This document shows, in pieces, positions 31,549 to 41,165 of a stretch of 50,989 nt of DNA. This DNA is from Planomicrobium soli (GTDB lineage: Bacteria; Bacillota; Bacilli; Bacillales_A; Planococcaceae). The notes beneath the pieces are model-generated. The model ran no database searches. It was given only the letters and a program-made list of their open reading frames with translations, and had not been told where the DNA came from. Positions within the stretch are counted from its first letter, which is position 1, and every line of letters starts with the position of its first letter. Made by a program: the position numbers and the translations under genes. The stretch is taken from contig NZ_PYAT01000018.1 of the NCBI RefSeq assembly GCF_003014655.1, positions 1 to 50,989 on the forward strand, written 5' to 3'.

Positions 31549-31835
31549 GACTCGATAAATTCTTGAAAGTTTCGCGCTTGATCAAGCGCCGGACATTAGC
31601 AAAAGAAGTGGCCGACCAAGGGCGCATAACTGTCAACGGCAATAAAGCAAAAGCAAGTTCAACTATCAAAGTTAATGATGAACTGCAAATCCGCTTTGGC
31701 CAAAAAGTGGTGACAGCAAGGGTTGAACTGTTGAAAGAAAACGCGAAAAAAGAAGAAACCGCCAATATGTATGCCATCTTAAAAGAAGAGAAACTTGAAA
31801 AAGTTGAACCGCAATTTATTGATGACGAAGCGTAA
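31545..31835 (+). CDS. rqcP: S4-domain RNA-binding protein RqcP (YabO)
   Basis: A 96-residue S4-domain protein: MRLDKFLKVSRLIKRRTLAK followed by VNGNKAKASSTIKVNDELQI. RqcP works with RqcH in ribosome quality control, helping to add C-terminal alanine tails on stalled 50S-nascent-chain complexes. The ATG overlaps the yabN stop (ATGA) and AGGGAGAGGAAG precedes it. In B. subtilis yabP and yabQ (sporulation) follow; here a terminator and a minus-strand arginine operon follow. Confidence 0.94.
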   Translation: MRLDKFLKVSRLIKRRTLAKEVADQGRITVNGNKAKASSTIKVNDELQIRFGQKVVTARVELLKENAKKEETANMYAILKEEKLEKVEPQFIDDEA

Positions 31836-31844
31836 GCGTATAGT

Positions 31845-31883
31845 CAAAAAAAGCTGTCGAGAAATTCTCGACAGCTTTTTTTA
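31845..31883. terminator. Bidirectional terminator between rqcP and argF
   Basis: AAGCTGTCGAGAA and TTCTCGACAGCTT form a perfect stem, with an A-tract before and a T-tract after. It serves both convergent operons. Confidence 0.9.
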
Positions 31884-31887
31884 CTTA

Positions 31888-32838
31888 TTAATTAGCCAAT
31901 AACGCTACCAATAAGGCTTTTTGTGCATGCAAGCGATTCTCGGCTTCCTGGAAAATCACAGAATGGGGACCTTCTAATACGCCTGTGGTCACTTCTTCTT
32001 CACGGTGGGCAGGCAAGCAGTGCATGAAAATATAATTTGGATTTGCGTGCTTGACCAGTTCCTCATTCACTTGGAAGTTTTTGAAATGCTCCAAGCGTTC
32101 GAGGGCTTCTTGTTCTTGGCCCATGCTGGCCCAAACATCGGTGTAAATAACATCAGCCCCCATGACTGCTTCCACAGGATCAACCGTTACCTGGATCTTA
32201 GCGCCGGTTTCTTTGGCAAATTCGTTAGCTAGAGCTACCATTTCTGGTTTCGGGGCATAACCGGCTGGTGCTGCAACGGTGATGTCCATTCCAACTTTCG
32301 CCGCGCCAATCATCAGGGAGTTTGCCATATTGTTTCCATCACCGATATACGCCATTTTCTTGCCTTGCAACAGGCCAAAATGTTCCTGGATGGTCAACAG
32401 GTCCGCAAGCACTTGGCATGGATGGAAGTCATCGGTAAGACCGTTAATAACAGGAACAGAGCTGTTATCCGCCAGTTCCTGAACCGTAGCTTGTTCAAAC
32501 GTACGGATCATAATGCCATCCAAGTAGCCGGATAATACGCGTGCCGTATCAGCGATTGTTTCCCCACGGCCCATTTGGATATCACGCGTGCTCAAATACA
32601 TCGCATGCCCTCCAAGCTGGAGCATGCCGGCTTCAAACGAGACACGCGTGCGTGTTGACGATTTTTCAAAAATCATGCCCAGCACCTTGTTTTGCAGCAA
32701 AGGCTTATGTTTGTTTTCCGGCTTTTTTAACTCTGCAGCAAGCGCTAGGAGATCCAATATTTCTTGTGAACTGTAATCTTTCAATGACAGCAAGTGTTTT
32801 TGGCTGATTTTTGGGGTGATCGTTGAAGCTATTGTCAT
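31888..32838 (-). CDS. argF: Ornithine carbamoyltransferase
   Basis: ArgF joins carbamoyl phosphate and ornithine to make citrulline. The 316-residue protein has the carbamoyl-phosphate motif [13 protein letters not shown] (STRTR at 61-65), HPCQVLADL, and the ornithine-site [10 protein letters not shown]. Its ATG overlaps the carB stop by four bases (ATGA), which fixes it as the last gene of carA-carB-argF. Of the two directions of the reaction, operon context favours the anabolic one. Confidence 0.96.
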   Translation of the reverse strand: MTIASTITPKISQKHLLSLKDYSSQEILDLLALAAELKKPENKHKPLLQNKVLGMIFEKSSTRTRVSFEAGMLQLGGHAMYLSTRDIQMGRGETIADTARVLSGYLDGIMIRTFEQATVQELADNSSVPVINGLTDDFHPCQVLADLLTIQEHFGLLQGKKMAYIGDGNNMANSLMIGAAKVGMDITVAAPAGYAPKPEMVALANEFAKETGAKIQVTVDPVEAVMGADVIYTDVWASMGQEQEALERLEHFKNFQVNEELVKHANPNYIFMHCLPAHREEEVTTGVLEGPHSVIFQEAENRLHAQKALLVALLAN

Positions 32839-35800
32839 TTTGCAAGCACTCCTTTGGTTAGGCCATGCAGGGCATGGACGTAGTTTTCAAAAGCATTAAC
32901 CGTTTCTTGGCGAGTCCATACATGAAGGCGCTGAATAGCGGCAAGAGACGCTTGCTCTTTATCCGGGTCAGGTGTCAGATCGATATAAGCTGTTTTTGAA
33001 TCGGTTTTCAGCCATTTTGCAAACGGCATGGAAGCTTCTGTACAGAAGGTAAACCCACGTTCTTGCCAAATGGTTTTATCGATAAAGACCAATGACGGTT
33101 CGGTGATGAAAATAGTCCCGCCTGCCTCAAGATCAGCCAATTGCTGAGAAGCGCCTTTTAATGCTTTTTGCATGGCTACAGAGGCATTGCTATCGGAACC
33201 GATCACTTCCCCCGTCGACATCATCTCAGGAGATAAAATCGGCGATAGGCCTGGAAGTTTAATATGTGAGAAAACTGGTGCTTTAACGGTGAAGTTCGGC
33301 TGTCCGTTATACAACTTTTCAATTTCAAGCTCTTGAAAAGAAGCGCCGAGCATCAAGGCGGTGGCCAGTTGGACGAGCGGAACATCCGTTACTTTGGAGC
33401 TGATCGGTACGGTCCTTGATGCCCGTGGATTTATTTCCATGACATACAATTGCTCCTGCTCGTAAACGAACTGAATATTGAACAAGCCTTTAAAGTCCAT
33501 ATTCTTGGCGATATGACGAGCGGTGTCAGACAGTGTATCCAACGCTTCGGGTGACAAAGAAACCGGCGGCGTAATGGAAATGCTGTCGCCCGAATGAACA
33601 CCAGTGCCCTCAATGTGCTCAAAGATTGCGGAAACCCAGACATTTTCGCCGTCCGATAAAATATCCGCTTCCACTTCTTTTCCAGTAATGAAATGATCCA
33701 CCAACACCGGGAAAATCAGATCCGTCTTTTTTAGCCATTTTGTGAGCTCTTGTTCATTGTGCAGAACAGTCATGCCTTTACCGCCGATCACATAGGACGG
33801 GCGAAGCAGCACTGGATAGCCGAGCTTCTCTGCGTATACCGGTACTTCCGCTGCATCGTTTGCTGTAAAACTTGGTATAGACGGCAAACCGATCGACTCG
33901 AGAAACGCATAAAAGCGGTCGCGGTCTTCCATTTGATCTAAAATATCTACCGCAGATCCAAGAATGGTGATGCCCGCTTCTTCCAATTCCGCTGCTACAT
34001 TAAGCGAAGTTTGGCCACCGAATTGAACAATTACTTGAGTGATGCCCTCAAAATCAAGGACGTTCAAAATGTCTTCTGCCGTCATCGGTTCAAAATACAG
34101 TGCATCCGCCACTTCATAATCGGTACTGACCGTTTCAGGATTATTGTTAATCATGACTGCTTCGTAACCGAGATTTTGCAATGCTAAAACGCTATGGACA
34201 CAACAATAATCAAATTCGATTCCTTGACCAATGCGAATCGGTCCAGAGCCGATGACTGCGACTTTCTTTCGATTCCCGGAACGCTCATCGGAAGAGCCGT
34301 TCCATGTCGAATAGAAATAATTTGTCAGTGAGCGGAATTCTGCTGCGCACGTATCAATGACCCGGTAAGCTGGAAGCAAGCTCCAGGATTTGCGCTGCCC
34401 CCAAATTTCAGAAGGGGAAATGCTCCAGGCTTTTGCCAATTGTTGGTCACTGAAACCAAGCGCTTTTGCTTTAAGCAACCGCTCAGGTGTCATGCTGCTC
34501 CAAGTCAGCGCCTGCAAATTCTGCCATTCATCAACAATGCGTTTCAGAACAAATAAGAAATACGGTGTAATGGCCGTTAAATTATGCAGATCGTTTGTGC
34601 TTTTGCCGCGAAGCAGTAACTCGAATAAAACAAAGAGCCGGCGGTCATCCGCTTCGATAGCCATCTGCTCTAATGTATTTGTCGGGAGGTTGCTTAACGC
34701 AGGTAGCCGGAACCCATCGAGTGGAATATCCAGCGAACGAATCGCTTTTTGGAACGCTGCTTCCATGCTGCGTTCAATTGCCATTACTTCGCCGGTCGCC
34801 TTCATTTGTGTACCGAGCTTGCGATTGGCGTTTTGGAACTGATCGAATGGCCAACGCGGGATTTTAACTACTGCATAGTCCAATGCAGGTTCAAAGCTTG
34901 CGAATGTTGTGCCGGTTACCGGGTTTTTCAATTCGGCAAGACTATAACCAACTGCCAGCTTTGCAGCAATCTTGGCAATTGGATAACCGGTCGCTTTAGA
35001 TGCAAGGGCTGAAGAACGGCTGACCCGCGGATTAACTTCGATCAAATAATAAGCGGATGTTTCGGGATGCAAAGCGAATTGAACGTTGCAAGCGCCGATA
35101 ATTCCTAAAGCTTTAATAATGTTAATAGAAGAAGTGCGCAGCATATGGTATTCCCGGTCTGTCATGGTTTGACTCGGGGCGACGACAATCGAATCGCCGG
35201 TATGGATACCGACAGGATCCATATTTTCCATGTTGCAAACGGTAATGCAAGTACCGTTTGCATCACGCATCACTTCGTATTCAATTTCTTTATAGCCAGC
35301 GATGCTTTTCTCAACAAGGCATTGGTGGATTGGACTGGCGCTAAGTCCTTGTGTGACAAGAGATATGTACGTCTCTTCATCTTGGGCAATGCCGCCTCCA
35401 AAACCGCCTAGCGTATAAGCGGGGCGGACGATAAGCGGATAGCCAATTTGCGCGGCAAATTCCAAAGCACTCTCTATAGAGTAGACAATATCGCTGCTTG
35501 GCACCGGTTCGCCGAGCTTGTTCATTAATGCACGGAACTGTTCACGGTCTTCTGCTTGTTTAATAGAAGCGATATTAGTACCGAGAAGTGCAACTCCGTA
35601 TTTTGCTAGAGTGCCGGCATCAGATAGAGCCATTGCTAAATTCAAACCGGTCTGGCCGCCAACAGTCGCAAGCAAGCCGTCTGGGCGCTCGGCTTCGATA
35701 ATAGCGGCTACGTTCTCAACGGTCAGCGGTTCGAAATATACTTTGTCGGAAACGGTTTTGTCTGTCATGATGGTGGCGGGATTATTATTGACCAGCACAA

Positions 35801-35930
35801 CGTGCAGTCCTTCTTCTTTCAAAGCTCTGCAAGCTTGCGTACCGGAGTAATCGAATTCAGCGGCTTGGCCAATGACGATGGCGCCTGAACCGATCACCAG
35901 TACTTTTTTAATGCCTTGATGTTTAGGCAT
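32835..35930 (-). CDS. carB: Carbamoyl-phosphate synthase large chain, arginine-type
   Basis: CarB makes carbamoyl phosphate from bicarbonate, ammonia and two ATP. The 1031-residue protein has two tandem ATP-grasp halves: [20 protein letters not shown] opens the first and [19 protein letters not shown] the second (about residue 540), and a shortened C-terminal allosteric region. The length matches the arginine-specific CarB of B. subtilis (about 1030), not pyrimidine-type PyrAB (about 1070). It starts 8 bases inside the end of carA and overlaps argF, so the three genes are translationally coupled. Confidence 0.96.
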   Translation of the reverse strand: MPKHQGIKKVLVIGSGAIVIGQAAEFDYSGTQACRALKEEGLHVVLVNNNPATIMTDKTVSDKVYFEPLTVENVAAIIEAERPDGLLATVGGQTGLNLAMALSDAGTLAKYGVALLGTNIASIKQAEDREQFRALMNKLGEPVPSSDIVYSIESALEFAAQIGYPLIVRPAYTLGGFGGGIAQDEETYISLVTQGLSASPIHQCLVEKSIAGYKEIEYEVMRDANGTCITVCNMENMDPVGIHTGDSIVVAPSQTMTDREYHMLRTSSINIIKALGIIGACNVQFALHPETSAYYLIEVNPRVSRSSALASKATGYPIAKIAAKLAVGYSLAELKNPVTGTTFASFEPALDYAVVKIPRWPFDQFQNANRKLGTQMKATGEVMAIERSMEAAFQKAIRSLDIPLDGFRLPALSNLPTNTLEQMAIEADDRRLFVLFELLLRGKSTNDLHNLTAITPYFLFVLKRIVDEWQNLQALTWSSMTPERLLKAKALGFSDQQLAKAWSISPSEIWGQRKSWSLLPAYRVIDTCAAEFRSLTNYFYSTWNGSSDERSGNRKKVAVIGSGPIRIGQGIEFDYCCVHSVLALQNLGYEAVMINNNPETVSTDYEVADALYFEPMTAEDILNVLDFEGITQVIVQFGGQTSLNVAAELEEAGITILGSAVDILDQMEDRDRFYAFLESIGLPSIPSFTANDAAEVPVYAEKLGYPVLLRPSYVIGGKGMTVLHNEQELTKWLKKTDLIFPVLVDHFITGKEVEADILSDGENVWVSAIFEHIEGTGVHSGDSISITPPVSLSPEALDTLSDTARHIAKNMDFKGLFNIQFVYEQEQLYVMEINPRASRTVPISSKVTDVPLVQLATALMLGASFQELEIEKLYNGQPNFTVKAPVFSHIKLPGLSPILSPEMMSTGEVIGSDSNASVAMQKALKGASQQLADLEAGGTIFITEPSLVFIDKTIWQERGFTFCTEASMPFAKWLKTDSKTAYIDLTPDPDKEQASLAAIQRLHVWTRQETVNAFENYVHALHGLTKGVLAK

Positions 35931-36993
35931 GAATTTTCACCTTCTTTTTCTGTTGGATCGTTGAAATAAATTGGTCGAACAGTTCGAGATGTTCTGCCGG
36001 ACCGGGCGCTGCTTCCGGATGAAACTGCACAGTTGTCACTGGCAGCGATGGATGGTAAAGACCTTCAACGCTGCCATCGTTAACATTTGTATATAGAACA
36101 GAGAGTGGCGTTTGTTCAAGGCTTGATTCATCTACTACGTAACTATGGTTTTGGGAACTCATGCTGACTCGGCCCGTTTTGATATTCGTGACCGGATGGT
36201 TGGCTCCTCGATGGCCGTAGGGCAATTTAGCTGTATTCGCTCCAAAAGCGGAAGCCAGCACTTGGTGCCCTAGGCAAATGCCAAACGATGGATAACGCTC
36301 AGCCCAATCGCGGTAAACGGAAAAGAAGGCTTTGAGAGCGGCTGGATCTCCCGGGCCATTCGAGAACAGTAAGCCATCCACTTGTAAGGCATCCAGTTTT
36401 CCGGTCGGAATTGTATAGGGCAAGATACTGACCTTGCAGTTTCGCTTCAGCAATTCCTCCAATATGGAAGACTTGTAATGAAAGTCGACTAAACCGATGT
36501 GCAGCTGGCCGTCTCCTAATTGTGTAATTTCTTGATCTTGTTGTTCAGCAGTGAAAAATTGGGTCTGAATAGGCTTCCAAACATCAGGGAGCGGTTCATC
36601 AGGACTCAAATGCGATTGCATTGTACCGGCTTCGCGTACGTTTTGGATAATAGAACGCGTATCAACACCACTTAATATTGGAACGCCGGCTCCTTCAGCG
36701 AATGATGCAAGCGTCATAGCACCTTTTTCAATCGGCCCTTCGTATAACTCTGCGACGATAATGCCAGCAGCTTGAATTTTTTTCGATTGAATATGTTTGG
36801 TTTGAACTCCATATTGGCCAATCAACGGATATGAAAAGACGATAATCTGGCTTTTGTAAGACGGATCAGTCACTACCTCTTCATAGCCAGTCATGCCGGT
36901 ATAAAATACAACTTCACCTTGAATCTCTTTTGCATCGCCATGCCATTCGCCTTTAAACGATTGGCCATTCGAAAGCGTCAGTACACCTGTCAT
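35923..36993 (-). CDS. carA: Carbamoyl-phosphate synthase small chain, arginine-type
   Basis: CarA is the glutamine amidotransferase subunit that feeds ammonia to CarB. From the ATG at 36993 it has 356 residues, close to the arginine-type CarA. It shows the class I glutaminase site FGICLGHQ with the nucleophile cysteine near residue 240, and QFHPEAAPGP with the catalytic His and Glu. Two upstream in-frame ATGs (37020, 37011) lack a ribosome-binding site, whereas GGAG lies 8-9 bases before 36993. The promoter and ArgR-like boxes are at 37103-37168. Confidence 0.94.
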   Translation of the reverse strand: MTGVLTLSNGQSFKGEWHGDAKEIQGEVVFYTGMTGYEEVVTDPSYKSQIIVFSYPLIGQYGVQTKHIQSKKIQAAGIIVAELYEGPIEKGAMTLASFAEGAGVPILSGVDTRSIIQNVREAGTMQSHLSPDEPLPDVWKPIQTQFFTAEQQDQEITQLGDGQLHIGLVDFHYKSSILEELLKRNCKVSILPYTIPTGKLDALQVDGLLFSNGPGDPAALKAFFSVYRDWAERYPSFGICLGHQVLASAFGANTAKLPYGHRGANHPVTNIKTGRVSMSSQNHSYVVDESSLEQTPLSVLYTNVNDGSVEGLYHPSLPVTTVQFHPEAAPGPAEHLELFDQFISTIQQKKKVKIHA

Positions 36994-37102
36994 CTCATCA
37001 GCTCCATTCATTTTATTCATCTAAAATGCATATTTATAAATTCGTAATTTCTAGAAAACAGTATTATATTAATAAAACAAACGGCTTTCTTGTAGTAATA
37101 GT

Positions 37103-37131
37103 ATTATAAAACTGCATAAAAATTAAGTCAA
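37103..37131 (-). promoter_or_regulatory. SigA promoter of carA-carB-argF
   Basis: On the minus strand TTGACT (37131-37126), 17-base spacer, perfect TATAAT (37108-37103). The predicted start is about 100 bases before the carA ATG. Confidence 0.75.
37111..37128 (+). promoter_or_regulatory. ArgR/AhrC-type ARG box overlapping the carA promoter
   Basis: ACTGCATAAAAATTAAGT matches about 13 of 18 positions of the Bacillus ARG-box pattern CATGAATAAAAATKCAAK. It fills the -35/-10 spacer, a repressing position. Confidence 0.45.
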
Positions 37132-37150
37132 TAGTATTTTTATTAATGCA

Positions 37151-37168
37151 TATGAATAAAATAAAAAT
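37151..37168 (+). promoter_or_regulatory. Second ARG box upstream of the carA promoter
   Basis: TATGAATAAAATAAAAAT matches about 13 of 18 positions of the ARG-box pattern, 40 bases (about four helical turns) from the first box. AT-richness makes chance matches possible. Confidence 0.4.
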
Positions 37169-37241
37169 CATCTTTCTAGACTACTGGCGGAAAAAATAGT
37201 AAAACATGCAAAAAAAACTTATAAAAATGCACCTTTTCATG

Positions 37242-37247
37242 TATAAT
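37242..37247 (+). promoter_or_regulatory. -10 element for divIC
   Basis: A perfect TATAAT lies 35 bases before the GTG start of divIC; the -35 (TTATAA, 17 bases upstream) is poor. It overlaps the upstream in-frame ATG at 37246, which therefore cannot be the start of a transcript made from here. Confidence 0.45.
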
Positions 37248-37281
37248 GGCATCAAAGTCAGTCGGAAGGGGGGAACAAGTC

Positions 37282-37692
37282 GTGGGTTTGAAGAAAGACA
37301 CAAAAGCGGAAGGTCGCGAAGTTACTTCAATTCGCAATGACTATGTCCGCTCAATCGAACGCCAAGAGCAGCGCCAACAAGCGCATAAAGTCCGGTTGTT
37401 CAGACGGCTGTCGGTTTTTGGATTGTTTGTTTTATTAGCGAGCATTTGGATCGGATCGACACTTCATGCTCAATCGCAAACTCTTTCTGAAAAAGAGCAG
37501 CTGCATAAAGAAGCGCTGATCGCCCTTCAGGGAGTAGAACAAGAGCAGGAGAAATTAAAAGAACAAATTGTTTTATTGAATGATGAAGAATATTTGGCGA
37601 AATTAGCCCGTAAAGAATACTTTTTATCAGAAGATGGAGAAATTATTTTTACGATTCCAAAAACAGAAGAAAAAGCCGAGGAAAAAGAGTAG
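37282..37692 (+). CDS. divIC: Cell division protein DivIC (FtsB-like)
   Basis: A 136-residue bitopic membrane protein: a basic cytoplasmic N-terminus, one transmembrane segment (LSVFGLFVLLASIWIGSTL, about residues 44-62), then an extracytoplasmic coiled coil (residues about 66-100). DivIC pairs with FtsL and DivIB in the divisome. The GTG at 37282 is chosen because GGAAGGGGGG lies 8 bases upstream; the longer reading from ATG 37246 would put this site inside the gene and overlaps the -10 element. In B. subtilis divIC follows yabQ; here it follows the inserted arginine operon. Confidence 0.92.
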   Translation: MGLKKDTKAEGREVTSIRNDYVRSIERQEQRQQAHKVRLFRRLSVFGLFVLLASIWIGSTLHAQSQTLSEKEQLHKEALIALQGVEQEQEKLKEQIVLLNDEEYLAKLARKEYFLSEDGEIIFTIPKTEEKAEEKE

Positions 37693-37713
37693 TCAGTTGA
37701 CACTCTTTTTTTC
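37683..37713 (+). terminator. Terminator overlapping the divIC stop
   Basis: AAAGAGT and ACTCTTT with inner GTCA/TGAC, followed by TTTTTT. The divIC stop codon lies in the stem. Confidence 0.75.
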
Positions 37714-37809
37714 ATGGTTATAATTGAAAGTGGGAAGAGTCCCGTTTATAACGTTTATATGACATTGGTAATAGAGTCATCTTAATTTTTAAGGAGGAGC
37801 ATTTTTTTT

Positions 37810-38241
37810 ATGTCGATTGAAGTAGGTAGCAAGTTAGAAGGAAAAGTTACAGGTATTACAAATTTCGGAGCGTTCGTCCAGCTTCCGACTGGTGCAACTG
37901 GCCTCGTGCATATTAGTGAAGTCGCTGACAACTATGTCAAAGACATTAATGATCACCTTAAAGTTGGCGAAATGGTTGAAGTTAAAGTAATGAACGTGGA
38001 AGCTGACGGCAAAATCGGCCTTTCTATCCGCAAAGCAAAACCACAGCCAGAAGGTGCTGCAGCGCCAACTGCTCGTCCACAACGTCCACGTCCAAGTAGC
38101 AACCGTTCATTCGAGCGTGCGCCAAAAGAGAACTTTGAAACGAAAATGGCGAAATTCTTGAAAGACAGCGAAGAAAATATTTCGACTTTAAAACGTGCTA
38201 CAGAATCTAAACGCGGCGGCCGTGGTGCAAGAAGAGGTTAA
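37810..38241 (+). CDS. yabR: S1-domain RNA-binding protein (YabR)
   Basis: Residues about 1-75 are an S1 RNA-binding domain (VGSKLEGKVTGITNFGAFVQ, then GLVHISEVADNYV and LSIRKAK). The rest of the 143 residues is a basic Pro/Arg/Ser-rich region ending in RGGRGARRG. It corresponds to yabR beside divIC in B. subtilis. The related general stress protein GSP13 (YugI) associates with ribosomes, but a specific function for YabR is not known to me. AAGGAGGAGC lies before the ATG. Confidence 0.92.
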   Translation: MSIEVGSKLEGKVTGITNFGAFVQLPTGATGLVHISEVADNYVKDINDHLKVGEMVEVKVMNVEADGKIGLSIRKAKPQPEGAAAPTARPQRPRPSSNRSFERAPKENFETKMAKFLKDSEENISTLKRATESKRGGRGARRG

Positions 38242-38302
38242 CTTGCTAGCTGTTTTAATGGCATAGGAAAATGCTTCGATACAGCTGAACAAATTTAAAT
38301 TA

Positions 38303-38335
38303 GAACGCTTCTCACCAGGGAAGCGTTTTTTTTAT
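38303..38335 (+). terminator. Terminator after yabR
   Basis: AACGCTTC and GAAGCGTT flank TCACCAGG, followed by TTTTTTTT. Confidence 0.85.
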
Positions 38336-38363
38336 CAAAAAATTTGTTGGGAGCGTGATGATA

Positions 38364-38825
38364 ATGGAAAAAAAACAAGTGCTTGAAGCTTATAAGGAGT
38401 ACGAGATTTATTTGGCATCGCTGCAAACGGCGATTCAAGATGAGAAAGTCGCCCATACACCATGCACCGAGGGGAAATGGTCGGTTGCCCAAATTGTCAG
38501 GCACCTTGCTGAATGGGATCGTTTTGTCCGGGAAGAACGCTTGCCGCATATGAAAGAAGGCGCAAGCCTCGAAGGCTTTGAAGATGTGGATGAATTTAAC
38601 CGGCAGGCTGTAGAGGGTGTTGAAGAAATGAAGTTTCCTGAAATTTTAGTTCATGCCCAAAAAGAACGGGCTCTGCTGCGCCAAGCCATTGAAAGAATGG
38701 ATGAGGCTAGTTGGCATGCACGCTTTACTGCGGGCGGCAAGGAAACATCTCCGGCGGAATATTTTGGCGGAATGCTTGAGCATGACCAGCATCACATTGA
38801 GGAAATCAATTCTTTTTTAACATAA
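38364..38825 (+). CDS. DinB/YfiT-like four-helix protein
   Basis: A 153-residue protein of the DinB-like superfamily (four-helix bundle, usually with three histidine metal ligands). Candidate ligands are the His in IVRHLAEWDRF near residue 50 and the two in EHDQHHIEEI near the C-terminus; GKWSVAQIVRHL is the usual signature. Members include thiol-dependent transferases, but no reaction can be assigned here. GGGAG at 38349-38353 could serve ATG 38358 or ATG 38364; a GTG at 38355 is too close. It occupies the place where B. subtilis has spoIIE, yabS and yabT and stands alone between two terminators. Confidence 0.82.
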   Translation: MEKKQVLEAYKEYEIYLASLQTAIQDEKVAHTPCTEGKWSVAQIVRHLAEWDRFVREERLPHMKEGASLEGFEDVDEFNRQAVEGVEEMKFPEILVHAQKERALLRQAIERMDEASWHARFTAGGKETSPAEYFGGMLEHDQHHIEEINSFLT

Positions 38826-38862
38826 AAAAAGCAGCGTCCTTAAAAGGAACACTGCTTTAAAG
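38825..38862. terminator. Bidirectional terminator between the DinB-like gene and tRNA-Met
   Basis: AAAGCAG and CTGCTTT with an inner TCCTT/AAGGA stem; A-tract on the left, short A/T tail on the right. The genes on either side converge. Confidence 0.75.
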
Positions 38863-38873
38863 CGATATTAGGA

Positions 38874-38947
38874 TGGCGGCAGAGGGGATCGAACCCCCGA
38901 CCTTACGGGTATGAACCGTACGCTCTAGCCAGCTGAGCTACGCCGCC
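38874..38947 (-). tRNA. tRNA-Met (anticodon CAT)
   Basis: The minus strand reads GGCGGCGTAGCTCAGCTGG at the 5' end, an anticodon loop GGTTCATACCC, a T-arm GGGGGTTCGATCCCC and a closing GCCGCC plus discriminator A: 74 bases and a full cloverleaf. It resembles the elongator tRNA-Met that B. subtilis carries near yabR (trnSL-Met1). The 3' CCA is not encoded (TCC follows the discriminator). It runs opposite to its neighbours. A tRNA-Ile with lysidine at C34 would share the CAT anticodon, but the body looks like Met. Confidence 0.93.
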
Positions 38948-38967
38948 TTGTTCAAGCGAACTTTAAT

Positions 38968-38997
38968 AGTGTACTATATGATCAAGAAATGTGTCAA
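38968..38997 (-). promoter_or_regulatory. Promoter of tRNA-Met
   Basis: On the minus strand perfect TTGACA (38997-38992), 18-base spacer, TACACT (38973-38968), about 20 bases before the tRNA. Confidence 0.6.
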
Positions 38998-39068
38998 CGG
39001 AATTTTGAAAAGTTTTTGCTAGGGGTATGTTCGCATGAATAGAAATGCGGATTTTTAGAGGTGAAAAA

Positions 39069-40481
39069 ATGAAAAGTTTTCAAGAAAAAGTGTACCGCCA
39101 TCTTGCTAAGCATCAACTGCTTGTTCCGGGAGATCATGTGCTGGTTGGCTGTTCAGGAGGCATCGACTCAGTTGTGCTGTTGCATTTTTTAATGTCTCGC
39201 CAAGCCGCTCTTGATATTTCTGTGACAGCAGTCCATGTCAATCATATGCTTCGAGAGGAAGAATCGCTCGCAGATCGTGTTTTTACTGAACAGCTTTGCG
39301 CAGAATGGAGAGTGCCCTGCTTTAGCCGCGATGTTCCGATTCCGGAAATTTTGAAATCTGGAGGCGGCAATAAACAGCAAGTGTGCCGAGAAGAGCGCTA
39401 TGCATATTTTTCTGAAGTAATGGAACAGACAGGAGCGACCAAGTTTGCAACTGCCCACCATGCGGATGATCAGCTTGAAACGATTTTAATGGCAGGAGTT
39501 AAAGGCACACTTCAATCTGGCTCTTTTGGCATGCCAACGAACCGCCGATTTGGCGATGGTCGGTTGGTCCGTCCGCTGCTTGCAGTGACAAAAGCCGAGA
39601 TTATCAGCTATGCTCATGAGTTTGGCCTTTCCTACCGGGAAGATCCAAGTAACGGGCAACCAGATTACACAAGAAATCGCATCCGTCAGACAGTAGTACC
39701 GTTATTAAAACATGAAAATAGCGGGGTATCTGCTCATTTTGTAGAGCTTGCAGAAACAATGCAGGAAGATCAGCGATTTCTAATGGAATTGGCCAAAGAA
39801 AAAATGCAGCAATTGATTGAGCAAGAAGAAGGCGGCTTTTCCATATCGGTTGACAAATTCAGACAAGAGGCACTTGCTTTACAAAAAAGACTGGTTCTAC
39901 TACTATTAAACTATCTATATAATGAGAAGCGAGTGGCTATTACGAAGCAGCTTGCCGAACAAGTGCGAGTGATGATGCACAGTTCAGCGGGCACGGCTTT
40001 TTTGCACTTGCCGCAAAATTGTATGATGATTCGCCAATATGACCGGATGTATTTCAGCTGGCAGCCGATTGGCGAAGCGGCAGTAAAAGATTCTTTCATC
40101 ATTACAGACGACTGGTGTTCAGAAGTGAACGGCTTTCGTTACAAAGCAGTGCCGCTCAAAGAAGCAAAGAAGCAGGATGATGCGGTTTTTTGGTATTTTT
40201 CTGCTCCGGATGAAGTTGTGTTGACGGTGAGGAACCGAAAGCCAGGTGACCGAATCCATCTCTCGGGAATGATAGGGACAAAAAAAGTGGCCCGTCTAAT
40301 GATTGACGAGAAAGTCCCGGTTTCTTTCAGGGACAAGTGGCCGGTTATTGAAACAACGTGCGGGGAAATTTTGCTCGTTCCTGGGATTCGCCCCTCCAAA
40401 TTCATCAGCCGAACTGAGCGCATTGAAGATAACTGGGTATTGATCGAGCAACAGGTCAAGGCCGCAAAAAGCGGATTATAG
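39069..40481 (+). CDS. tilS: tRNA(Ile)-lysidine synthetase
   Basis: TilS converts C34 of the CAU-anticodon tRNA-Ile to lysidine so that it reads AUA. The 470-residue protein has the PP-loop SGGIDS (29-34) near the N-terminus and a C-terminal domain with [20 protein letters not shown]. An in-frame ATG at 39045 lacks a ribosome-binding site; AGAGGTGA lies just before the ATG at 39069. It forms the tilS-hpt pair seen in B. subtilis, with hpt 10 bases downstream. Confidence 0.95.
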   Translation: MKSFQEKVYRHLAKHQLLVPGDHVLVGCSGGIDSVVLLHFLMSRQAALDISVTAVHVNHMLREEESLADRVFTEQLCAEWRVPCFSRDVPIPEILKSGGGNKQQVCREERYAYFSEVMEQTGATKFATAHHADDQLETILMAGVKGTLQSGSFGMPTNRRFGDGRLVRPLLAVTKAEIISYAHEFGLSYREDPSNGQPDYTRNRIRQTVVPLLKHENSGVSAHFVELAETMQEDQRFLMELAKEKMQQLIEQEEGGFSISVDKFRQEALALQKRLVLLLLNYLYNEKRVAITKQLAEQVRVMMHSSAGTAFLHLPQNCMMIRQYDRMYFSWQPIGEAAVKDSFIITDDWCSEVNGFRYKAVPLKEAKKQDDAVFWYFSAPDEVVLTVRNRKPGDRIHLSGMIGTKKVARLMIDEKVPVSFRDKWPVIETTCGEILLVPGIRPSKFISRTERIEDNWVLIEQQVKAAKSGL

Positions 40482-40491
40482 GAGGTCCACC

Positions 40492-41043
40492 ATGTTAGAG
40501 AAAGACATTGAAGAGGTATTAATCTCTGAAGAAAGCCTACAAGCTAAAGCGCGGGAGCTTGGAGAAGTGTTAGCACGCGATTATAAAGACAAATATCCAT
40601 TGGCTATTGGTGTATTAAAAGGCGCAATGCCATTTATGGGCGACTTGATGAAGCGCATGGATAGCTATGTAGAAATGGATTTTATGGACGTATCAAGTTA
40701 CGGCAATGCAACTGTCTCTTCAGGCGAAGTTAAAATTGTCAAAGACTTAAATACGAGCGTTGAAGGGCGTGACCTTCTCATCATTGAAGACATCATCGAC
40801 AGCGGATTGACGCTTAGCTACCTGGTGGATTTGTTCAAATACCGAAAAGCGAATTCGATTAAAATCGTCACATTGCTTGATAAGCCTTCCGGCCGCAAAG
40901 TGGATTTAAAAGCAGATTATATCGGCTTTGAAGTTCCAGATGCATTTGTTGTTGGATATGGATTGGATTATGCTGAGAAATACCGCAATTTGCCTTATAT
41001 CGGCATTCTTAAGCCTTCTGTTTACAGCGGTGAACAAGAATAG
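40492..41043 (+). CDS. hpt: Hypoxanthine (guanine) phosphoribosyltransferase
   Basis: Hpt salvages hypoxanthine and guanine with PRPP. The 183-residue protein contains the PRPP loop [17 protein letters not shown] and the base-site [20 protein letters not shown], as in other Hpt enzymes. A strong AGGAGG precedes the ATG. In B. subtilis Hpt and TilS can act together as an activator of ftsH expression; the order tilS-hpt-ftsH is kept here, with 122 bases before ftsH. Confidence 0.96.
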   Translation: MLEKDIEEVLISEESLQAKARELGEVLARDYKDKYPLAIGVLKGAMPFMGDLMKRMDSYVEMDFMDVSSYGNATVSSGEVKIVKDLNTSVEGRDLLIIEDIIDSGLTLSYLVDLFKYRKANSIKIVTLLDKPSGRKVDLKADYIGFEVPDAFVVGYGLDYAEKYRNLPYIGILKPSVYSGEQE

Positions 41044-41095
41044 ACAAAAGACGTTCACAGTCTCTTAATTTAGCCTGATGAATAAAGGCTTTTCG

Positions 41096-41125
41096 TTGTA
41101 CGCTCAAATGTTACTGTGTTAGTAT
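41096..41125 (+). promoter_or_regulatory. Candidate SigA promoter of ftsH
   Basis: TTGTAC (41096-41101), 18-base spacer, TAGTAT (41120-41125), about 40 bases before the ftsH ATG. Confidence 0.4.
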
Positions 41126-41165
41126 TTAGTATAGTTTTAAGGGAAATTTTGTGAGGAGGCTCGGG

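Noticed and set aside
34390..34842. Plus-strand reading frame of 150 codons inside carB
   Set aside because: It is antisense to conserved CarB sequence and its predicted peptide has no recognisable motif.
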